From the NCBI RefSeq assembly GCF_000473225.1, contig NZ_KI421509.1, forward strand, positions 1,016,045-1,080,044: DNA of 64,000 nt, written 5' to 3'. Of this stretch, positions 58,390 to 64,000 are shown piece by piece. The notes under the pieces are model-generated. The model was not told where the DNA came from. It was given only the letters and a program-made list of their open reading frames with translations, and searched no databases. This stretch comes from Sedimentitalea nanhaiensis DSM 24252 (GTDB taxonomy: Bacteria; Pseudomonadota; Alphaproteobacteria; Rhodobacterales; Rhodobacteraceae). Numbering within the stretch: the first letter of the stretch is position 1; each line of letters starts with the position of its first letter. Made by a program: the position numbers and the translations under genes.

Positions 58390-59259
58390 ATGCAGCTTCC
58401 CTTTGACGGTGCGATCAGCAGTTTTTTCGAAACCAAAGCGCCAAAGGACGTGCGCGACACCATCCGTCGCGCCGAGAAAGGGGACATTCTCAGTTCCAGC
58501 TATCCACACGGTGAAAAACTGGCGCGCAAAGTCTATGAAAAGGAAATGGCGGCCTTGCAGATCGAGCTGGTCAAGATGCAGGCCTGGGTCAAATCCAGCG
58601 GCAGCCGCGTCGTGATCGTGTTCGAGGGCCGGGACGCCTCTGGCAAGGGCGGAACGATCAAACGGTTCCGCGAAAATCTCAATCCCCGCGGCGCGGCAGT
58701 TGTCGCCTTGCCCGCGCCCTCGGACGCCGAAAAGTCTCAATGGTATTTCCAGCGCTATATCGATCACCTGCCTTCGGGCGGTCAGATCACCTTTTTCGAC
58801 CGCAGCTGGTACAACCGGGGCGTCGTGGAAAAGGTGTTCGGATTTTGCACCGATGAAGAACGAGAAAGGTTCTTTCGCCAAACCATTCCCTTCGAGCGGG
58901 CTCTGGTGGACGACGGGATTCACCTTTTCAAACTGTGGTTGAATGTTGGCCAGGCCGAGCAGCTGAACCGCTTTCTCAGCCGTGAACAAGATCCGTTGAA
59001 GCACTGGAAACTCAGCTGGATCGATGTTGAAGGTTTGAAGAAATGGGATGAGTATTCCGATGCGATTCAGGACACGCTGCAGCGCACCCATTCCAAGATC
59101 ACGCCCTGGACGGTTGTCCGTTCCGATGACAAGCGCCGCGCCCGGCTGGCGGCGATCCGCGCTGTTCTGCACCAGTTGGACTATGACCTCAAAGACACCA
59201 AGGCGTTGGGAAAGATAGATAAATCTATATGTGGCGGGCCGGAAATCTGGAATGTCTAA
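58390..59259 (+). CDS. ppk2: polyphosphate kinase 2
   Basis: A 289-residue PPK2 enzyme transferring phosphate between polyphosphate and nucleotides. Walker [11 protein letters not shown] is at 80-89, the lid/Walker B segment [10 protein letters not shown] at 135-144. Single-domain length matches class I PPK2 proteins. The stop overlaps the TetR gene's start by eight bases, suggesting coexpression. Confidence 0.93.
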   Translation: MQLPFDGAISSFFETKAPKDVRDTIRRAEKGDILSSSYPHGEKLARKVYEKEMAALQIELVKMQAWVKSSGSRVVIVFEGRDASGKGGTIKRFRENLNPRGAAVVALPAPSDAEKSQWYFQRYIDHLPSGGQITFFDRSWYNRGVVEKVFGFCTDEERERFFRQTIPFERALVDDGIHLFKLWLNVGQAEQLNRFLSREQDPLKHWKLSWIDVEGLKKWDEYSDAIQDTLQRTHSKITPWTVVRSDDKRRARLAAIRAVLHQLDYDLKDTKALGKIDKSICGGPEIWNV

Positions 59260-59866
59260 ACGCGGATATCATCATGGCAACCTGCGACAGGCCCTGATCG
59301 ACGCCGCCCTTGAATTGATCGAACACAAGGGTCCCGCAGGGTTTACCCTTTCTGAGGCCGCCAAACAGGCAGGGGTCACGCCTGCGGCGGTCTATCGTCA
59401 CTTTGAAGGGCGCGAAGACCTGATTGCCGAAGGCGCGCGGCAGGGTTTCGAGATGTTTGCCGACCTGATGCAATACGCCTATGACACCGGCCAGCCCTCG
59501 GCTTTGGCAGCGTTCGAGGCGACGGGGCGGGCCTATCTGGCCTTTGCCCGCAAGCATTCAGGCCACTACATCGCGATGTTCGAAAGCAGCATTTCGGTGA
59601 ACCGTACCCCGGAGCTGGCCGCTGCCGCTGCCCGGGCGCGTGGCGTTCTGGAACAGGCCGCCGCCGACCTGTCCCAGCATATCCCGCCGGAAAAGCGCCC
59701 CCCCGCCAGCATGGTCAGCGCCCATATCTGGGCTCTGAGTCATGGGGTCGTCGAATTGTATGCGCGCAATGCCGGAACCGCCTCGCCCTTTCCGCCCGAG
59801 GATCTGTTGGAAAGCGGTATCGGAATCTATCTGCGTGGGCTGGGTCTGGTCGCCCCGGATGAATGA
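59252..59866 (+). CDS. TetR-family transcriptional regulator
   Basis: A 204-residue TetR repressor. The N-terminal helix-turn-helix ([20 protein letters not shown]) is intact, followed by a helical ligand-binding domain. The ATG at 59252 overlaps the ppk2 stop, so it may regulate ppk2 or the convergent luciferase-like gene. Ligand unknown. Confidence 0.87.
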   Translation: MSKRGYHHGNLRQALIDAALELIEHKGPAGFTLSEAAKQAGVTPAAVYRHFEGREDLIAEGARQGFEMFADLMQYAYDTGQPSALAAFEATGRAYLAFARKHSGHYIAMFESSISVNRTPELAAAAARARGVLEQAAADLSQHIPPEKRPPASMVSAHIWALSHGVVELYARNAGTASPFPPEDLLESGIGIYLRGLGLVAPDE

Positions 59867-59869
59867 ACG

Positions 59870-60862
59870 TCAGGCATGCGCGCGGCTCAGATTGGCCATC
59901 ACCTCGGCGGCGATGCCAAAGGATTTTACCCGCGCCGCGTGATCGTGGATCTGCCCGGTCAGGATCAGTTCGTCCGGTTTGTACATCTCGATCAGGGTCG
60001 AGAGTCCGTTTTCTACGGACTGGGGCGAACCCACCGCACTGATCCTCAGAGCATGGTCGACGCCCTGGCGCATCTGCGAGCCGATCGTCGCGTCGATATC
60101 CTCCACGGGCCGCGGCAACTTTCCGGGCTGGCCGGTGCGCAACCGTGCAAACGCCTGTTGCATCGAGGTGCGCAGATAGGCGCCCTGCTCATCCGTATCT
60201 GCGGCGAACACGTTTACCGCCAGCATGAATCGCGGGCTTTGGCATTGGGCCGAGGGCTGGAATCGCTGGCGATATATCTGAACCGCCTGTTCCAGGTCAT
60301 CAGGCGCAAAATGCGAGGCAAAGGCATAGGGCAAGCCAAGATGCGCCGCCAATTGCGCGCCAAACAGCGACGAACCCAATATCCAGACCGGCACATGGGT
60401 GCCTTCTCCGGGCACCGCGCGCACCGCAGCCCCCGGGCGCGGCGTGTCCAGATAGCCGATCAACTCGGCCACATCCTCGGGAAATGTATCGCCACCGCCG
60501 CGCCTCAACGCACGGTAAACCGCCTGATCGCCGCCGGGCGCGCGCCCCAGGCCCAGATCGATCCGATCGCCGTGGATGCTCGCCAGCGTGCCGAATTGTT
60601 CGGCGATGGCCAGCGGCGCGTGGTTCGGCAGCATCACCCCGCCCGCGCCGATCCGCATGCTGGAGGTGGCCTGCGCCACATGGCCAATCAGGATCGCGGT
60701 CGCGGCGCTGGCGATGCCCGGCATGTTGTGATGCTCGGCCATCCAATAGCGATGATACCCACAGCCTTCGGCATGGCGTGCCAGGTCGACGGTGTTGGCA
60801 ATGGCCTGCTTGGCATCCGCCCCTTCGGGAACCGGGGAAAGATCGAGAACGGAATACTGCAT
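59870..60862 (-). CDS. LLM-class flavin-dependent oxidoreductase
   Basis: A 330-residue luciferase-like monooxygenase, FMN/F420 barrel type ([48 protein letters not shown]). Most bacterial relatives of this subgroup are of unknown substrate. The ATG at 60862 is only 36 bases from the left end of the IS5 element, so its original upstream sequence has been displaced. Confidence 0.87.
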   Translation of the reverse strand: MQYSVLDLSPVPEGADAKQAIANTVDLARHAEGCGYHRYWMAEHHNMPGIASAATAILIGHVAQATSSMRIGAGGVMLPNHAPLAIAEQFGTLASIHGDRIDLGLGRAPGGDQAVYRALRRGGGDTFPEDVAELIGYLDTPRPGAAVRAVPGEGTHVPVWILGSSLFGAQLAAHLGLPYAFASHFAPDDLEQAVQIYRQRFQPSAQCQSPRFMLAVNVFAADTDEQGAYLRTSMQQAFARLRTGQPGKLPRPVEDIDATIGSQMRQGVDHALRISAVGSPQSVENGLSTLIEMYKPDELILTGQIHDHAARVKSFGIAAEVMANLSRAHA

Positions 60863-60894
60863 GGGGTCTCCTTTGCCAGTCGGGTCGCAATCAT

Positions 60895-60898
60895 CTAG
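60895..60898. repeat. left target-site duplication of the IS element
   Basis: CTAG directly precedes the left inverted repeat and is repeated at 62071-62074. Confidence 0.75.
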
Positions 60899-62070
60899 GG
60901 AACATCTGAAAAACCTGCCGCTTCTGGCGTGATCTGGTAGACTTGAGGCAACCCGCCAAGGAGCCGTTCCGATGCCAAAGCAACCTGTTTTTCCCGGTCT
61001 TCGCGATGTGATGAAGAAGAAGGTGACGCGGCGGGAACAGTTTCTGGCGGAGATGGATGAGGTGGTGCCCTGGGGCCGCATGCTGGCGCTGATCGCTCCG
61101 CACTACCCGAAAGTCGGCTCCAAGGGCGGTCGCCCGCCGATGCCGCTGGAGATGATGCTGCGGGTCTATTTCCTCCAGAATTGGTATGCCCTGAGCGACC
61201 CGATGGCAGAAGAGACGCTGTATGACAGCGATGCGATGCGCCGCTTTGCCGGGATCGAGCTGGGTGACGACCGCATTCCGGATGAGACTACGATCCTCAA
61301 CTTTCGCCACCTGCTCGAACGGCATGGGCTGACTGAGGCGATTTTCGCGGAGGTGAGCGCGCATCTGGCAGACAAGGGGATCACCCTGCGCTCGGGGACT
61401 TTGGTCGATGCGACCATCATCGACGCGCCGTCCTCGACGAAGAACAAGGCGGGTGCACGCGACCCCGAGATGTCGTCCACGAAGAAGGGAAATGACTGGT
61501 ATTTCGGTATGAAAGCCCACATCGGCGTCGATGCGGACAGCGGCGTTGTTCACAGCCTGGACACCTCGACCGCCAGACTGCACGACAGCCAGGTCTGGGA
61601 CGACCTGCTGCACGGCGAGGAAACTTCGGTCTGGGCCGACAAGGGCTATGTCAGCGCCGAGCGCGAGGCGGCGTTCACGGGACCGGGCAAGTTCTGGGGC
61701 GTCATGCGCAAGGCGCCCAAGGGTGGCAAGCTGCATTCCCTCGACGAACGGATCAACCGGGTGATCGCGATGGTGAGAGCCAAAGTCGAGCATCCGTTCC
61801 GGATCGTGAAGCGCCAGTTTGCCCACGTGAAAACCCGCTACCGGGGCCTCGCCAAGAACCGCGCCCAGCTCTTCACGCTGTTCGCACTCGGGAACCTGTT
61901 TCTGGTGCGACGGAGGCTGATGGCATGAGGATGAGTCCGCCCAGAATACGCCAAAACGCCGAAATGGCAGCCCTGAAGCCGCTTGACCGGCCGCAAACAA
62001 CCTGTCTCACGCCTTGCCAGACCATCAAGCCAAAATCTCGGCGCAGCCGAACCGGTTGATCAGACGTTCC
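60899..62070 (+). mobile_element. IS5-family insertion sequence, complete
   Basis: The 1172-bp element runs from GGAACATCTGAAAAACC to the complement of GGAACGTCTGATCAACC at the right end (15 of the first 19 positions agree). It is flanked by CTAG repeats, a YTAR-type target of the IS5 group. It carries one intact transposase gene, so it may still be mobile. Inserted in the leader of the luciferase-like gene. Confidence 0.85.
60972..61928 (+). CDS. IS5-family transposase
   Basis: A 318-residue DDE transposase. The catalytic residues are in [21 protein letters not shown] and [14 protein letters not shown]; the DUF772-type N-terminus (LPMPLE-like [18 protein letters not shown]) is present. The frame is intact with no frameshift, unlike IS elements that need programmed frameshifting. 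Inserted between 60899 and 62070. Confidence 0.92.
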   Translation: MPKQPVFPGLRDVMKKKVTRREQFLAEMDEVVPWGRMLALIAPHYPKVGSKGGRPPMPLEMMLRVYFLQNWYALSDPMAEETLYDSDAMRRFAGIELGDDRIPDETTILNFRHLLERHGLTEAIFAEVSAHLADKGITLRSGTLVDATIIDAPSSTKNKAGARDPEMSSTKKGNDWYFGMKAHIGVDADSGVVHSLDTSTARLHDSQVWDDLLHGEETSVWADKGYVSAEREAAFTGPGKFWGVMRKAPKGGKLHSLDERINRVIAMVRAKVEHPFRIVKRQFAHVKTRYRGLAKNRAQLFTLFALGNLFLVRRRLMA

Positions 62071-62074
62071 CTAG
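62071..62074. repeat. right target-site duplication of the IS element
   Basis: CTAG directly follows the right inverted repeat and matches the left copy at 60895-60898. Confidence 0.75.
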
Positions 62075-62109
62075 GTATCATGACCGCGTGGCGAAACCCC
62101 GGCGCACAA

Positions 62110-62142
62110 AAGAATAGGCCGGGCAGATCGCTCTGCCCGGCC
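62110..62142 (-). terminator. intrinsic terminator of rplM-rpsI
   Basis: GGCCGGGCAGA (62117-62127) pairs perfectly with TCTGCCCGGCC (62132-62142) around a TCGC loop. Read on the minus strand it is followed by TATTCTTTT, about 25 bases after the rpsI stop. Confidence 0.85.
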
Positions 62143-62167
62143 CGATATATGCGCAATATACCTAAGC

Positions 62168-62671
62168 TTAACGCTTGGAGAACTGGAAGCTCTTACGGGC
62201 TTTAGCCTTGCCGTATTTCTTACGCTCGACAACGCGGCTGTCGCGGGTCAGGAAGCCGGCGGCTTTCAGAGCGCCACGCAGGGACGGATCATACAGCTGC
62301 AGCGCCTTTGAAATTCCGTGCTTGACCGCACCGGCCTGACCGGACAGACCGCCGCCCTTGACCGTGGCCATCACGTCGAATTCACCTTCGACACCGGCCA
62401 CGGAAAACGGCTGCCGCAGGATCATCTGCAGAACGGGACGCGCGAAATACTTGGTATAGTCGATGTATTCGCCCTTGTTATCGCGAATCAGGAACTTGCC
62501 GGATCCCGGCTTGATCCAAACGCGGGCAATCGCGTCCTTACGCTTGCCAGTGGCATAGGACCGGCCCAGCTCGTCGCGTACGGGTTCGCGAGGGGTCAGT
62601 TCGACCTCGGTGGCCGCAGTGATGCCAGCCACCTGGTTCAGGTCTTCGAGTGTGTTGATTTCTTCAGACAT
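62168..62671 (-). CDS. rpsI: 30S ribosomal protein S9
   Basis: A 167-residue S9 protein: the core [19 protein letters not shown], the [19 protein letters not shown] region and the basic C-terminus [11 protein letters not shown] match. The N-terminal acidic extension of about 35 residues is common in alphaproteobacteria. It follows rplM by six bases in the usual operon. Confidence 0.97.
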   Translation of the reverse strand: MSEEINTLEDLNQVAGITAATEVELTPREPVRDELGRSYATGKRKDAIARVWIKPGSGKFLIRDNKGEYIDYTKYFARPVLQMILRQPFSVAGVEGEFDVMATVKGGGLSGQAGAVKHGISKALQLYDPSLRGALKAAGFLTRDSRVVERKKYGKAKARKSFQFSKR

Positions 62672-62677
62672 GACTCA

Positions 62678-63136
62678 TCAGCTCCGGGTGTTTTTCTTGT
62701 TCATGGATTTGACATCCAGAACTTCGGGGCTTTGCGCCTCGTGAGGGTGATCGGTGCCCGCATAGACGCGCAGGTTGGTCATTACCTGACGGCTCAGGCG
62801 GTTGCCGGGCAGCATGCGCTTGACCGCCTGCACGACGACACGTTCGGGGTGTGCGCCCTCAAGGATCTGCTGTTTGGTGCGGCTCTTGATCCCGCCGGGG
62901 TGGCCGGTGTGCCAATAGAAGTGCTCTTCGCGCTTCTTGCCGGTCATCTGCACCTTTTCGGCGTTGATGATGATGACATTGTCGCCCATGTCCATATGCG
63001 GGGTGAACGACGCTTTGTGCTTGCCGCGCAGGCGCGTGGCAACGATCGAGGCAAGACGGCCCAGAACAACGCCCTCGGCGTCGATCAGGATCCATTTCTT
63101 GTCGATATCTGCTGGTGTGGCAGAAAAGGTTTTCAT
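62678..63136 (-). CDS. rplM: 50S ribosomal protein L13
   Basis: A 152-residue L13 protein with [19 protein letters not shown], the [15 protein letters not shown] loop and [17 protein letters not shown]. First gene of the leftward rplM-rpsI operon. Confidence 0.97.
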   Translation of the reverse strand: MKTFSATPADIDKKWILIDAEGVVLGRLASIVATRLRGKHKASFTPHMDMGDNVIIINAEKVQMTGKKREEHFYWHTGHPGGIKSRTKQQILEGAHPERVVVQAVKRMLPGNRLSRQVMTNLRVYAGTDHPHEAQSPEVLDVKSMNKKNTRS

Positions 63137-63202
63137 GGCAGGGGTTTCCTGTTTGACGTGAAAGGCGACCGCCGTGCGCAGCCGCCCGAATTCGATAGAC
63201 GG

Positions 63203-63231
63203 GATCTAAGGCTATCGGCAGTGCGGGTCAA
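63203..63231 (-). promoter_or_regulatory. candidate rplM promoter
   Basis: On the minus strand TTGACC (63231-63226) and TAGATC (63208-63203) are separated by 17 bases, a plausible sigma-70 -35/-10 pair about 65 bases upstream of the rplM start. Confidence 0.5.
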
Positions 63232-63279
63232 GATGCGTTTTTCAGGATTTTCCGTTCAAAAACAAAAGATTAAAATTAA

Positions 63280-63293
63280 GGTATTATAATACC
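63280..63293. promoter_or_regulatory. AT-rich 14-base palindrome upstream of rplM
   Basis: GGTATTATAATACC is a perfect palindrome between rplM and the thioesterase gene. It contains TATAAT on both strands, so it may be a second -10 element or a binding site for a repressor. Confidence 0.3.
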
Positions 63294-63368
63294 CCAATAA
63301 TTCGGCGGTAAATCCCCGTCTCAGTGCCGACCGGCCACGCAACGAAGGGAGGGCCGCGCGGCGATACC

Positions 63369-63800
63369 TTATGCCCGGCCGGGGTTCGGCGGAATCGAAT
63401 AGGTCATACTGGCACGGGCGACGGGTTTGTCGGACCCCTCGGAATAGATCAGCACGTCCGTTACGGTCAGGGCGCGGCCCAGTTTCAACAACCGCCCCTT
63501 GGCGATCAGATCGACTCCGCCCTCGGGTTTCCGCATGAAATCCATCGAACAACTGGTCGTTACAGCCAAGGCCTCGCGACCGACGGGGGCCATGGTTGCG
63601 ACATAGGCGGTCACATCCGCCAGCGCGAACATCGAAGGGCCCGACACCGTACCGCCCGGTCGCAGGTGACGCTCGGCGGTCAATAGCCGCATGGTCACGG
63701 TTTCGCCGTCCATGTGGTCGATGGCAAAATCGTCTTTGACCTGCGGAAACACCTCTTGCAGGAAATCCATCATCTCCTGTGCAGTCAATTTGGCGTCCAT
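63369..63800 (-). CDS. PaaI-family thioesterase
   Basis: A 143-residue hotdog-fold thioesterase with RPGGTVSGPSMFALADVTAYV, the central helix region of the PaaI/YdiI group, and a C-terminal strand pair. It probably hydrolyses an acyl-CoA. The ATG at 63800 has GGAGGATAGT upstream. It is divergent from the enoyl-CoA hydratase gene, supporting a role in acyl-CoA metabolism. Confidence 0.87.
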   Translation of the reverse strand: MDAKLTAQEMMDFLQEVFPQVKDDFAIDHMDGETVTMRLLTAERHLRPGGTVSGPSMFALADVTAYVATMAPVGREALAVTTSCSMDFMRKPEGGVDLIAKGRLLKLGRALTVTDVLIYSEGSDKPVARASMTYSIPPNPGRA

Positions 63801-63856
63801 ACTATCCTCCGCTCCGGTTCGGCGGTAACGTTGCCCCAAAGTAAGATGAGGGCAAG

Positions 63857-64000
63857 ATGACAATTCTGGAACGTAACGACACAGGTGCCATAGCACATCT
63901 GCGGCTGAACTCTCCCGAGCGATTGAACGCGCTGTCCGACGAGATGCTGGCCGCGCTGCAGGAGCAATTCGACAACCTCAGGGAGGATTCGCAGATCCGG
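63857..64000 (+). CDS. enoyl-CoA hydratase/isomerase, 5' part only
   Basis: The first 48 residues of a crotonase-family protein (LRLNSPERLNALSDEMLAAL matches the family N-terminus). The frame is open to the window edge, so the gene is truncated. GAGGGCAAG lies upstream of the ATG. Confidence 0.85.
   Translation, partial: MTILERNDTGAIAHLRLNSPERLNALSDEMLAALQEQFDNLREDSQIR

Overview
The window looks like a chromosomal segment of a marine alphaproteobacterium of the Rhodobacteraceae (Roseobacter group). This is inferred from GC-rich coding with many overlapping ATGA/TGATG junctions, a dnaG-rpoD pair, DUF6456/DUF6477-type small proteins, a heterotetrameric sarcosine oxidase operon, a cupin-type DMSP lyase and a complete 2-aminoethylphosphonate (AEP) pathway. 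No taxonomic search was possible. One intact IS5-family element and one decayed FkbM methyltransferase pseudogene are the only clear marks of genome plasticity.

Region 1 (1-10171): two tRNA-Asp genes (the first cut by the window edge), then a divergent locus. A LysR regulator and a DddQ-like cupin DMSP lyase are read leftward. A DadA-type FAD oxidase, a PotDABC-like ABC importer, a GMC-type alcohol dehydrogenase and an enolase-superfamily enzyme are read rightward. Together they suggest uptake and oxidation of an organic cation or DMSP-derived compound.

Region 2 (10178-14238): a polar amino-acid ABC importer is divergent from a dimethylarginine dimethylaminohydrolase with a complete catalytic set, suggesting use of methylated arginine.

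Region 3 (14304-19071): a three-gene operon holds a GltD-like flavoprotein with two ferredoxin [4Fe-4S] motifs and the alpha(gamma) and beta subunits of a 2-oxoacid:ferredoxin oxidoreductase. A perfect palindrome lies upstream.

Region 4 (19396-34517): a phosphonate island. A LysR regulator is divergent from phnW-phnA-phnY-pbfA and a D-2-hydroxyacid dehydrogenase. A convergent AEP-type ABC importer follows, then a divergent DeoR regulator, an inositol-monophosphatase-family enzyme and a Na/Pi cotransporter with a PhoU-like tail. Logic: import AEP or hydroxy-AEP, convert it through phosphonoacetaldehyde and phosphonoacetate to acetate and phosphate, and possibly export surplus phosphate. Strong candidate operators sit in both divergent promoters.

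Region 5 (34584-52893): housekeeping genes rpoD, dnaG, lipA and guaA; the soxBDAG operon; a peroxiredoxin; a lysine-rich coiled-coil protein; a DUF6456 protein; a DUF6477-like protein; an MttB-like methyltransferase; and a DUF2270 membrane protein.

Region 6 (52894-64000): an FkbM pseudogene, two EamA transporters, a P-loop protein, a secreted hypothetical, metA (with the acetyl-CoA-type Glu111), ppk2, a TetR regulator, a luciferase-like monooxygenase whose upstream region is split by the IS5 element, the rplM-rpsI operon, a PaaI-like thioesterase and the start of an enoyl-CoA hydratase gene.
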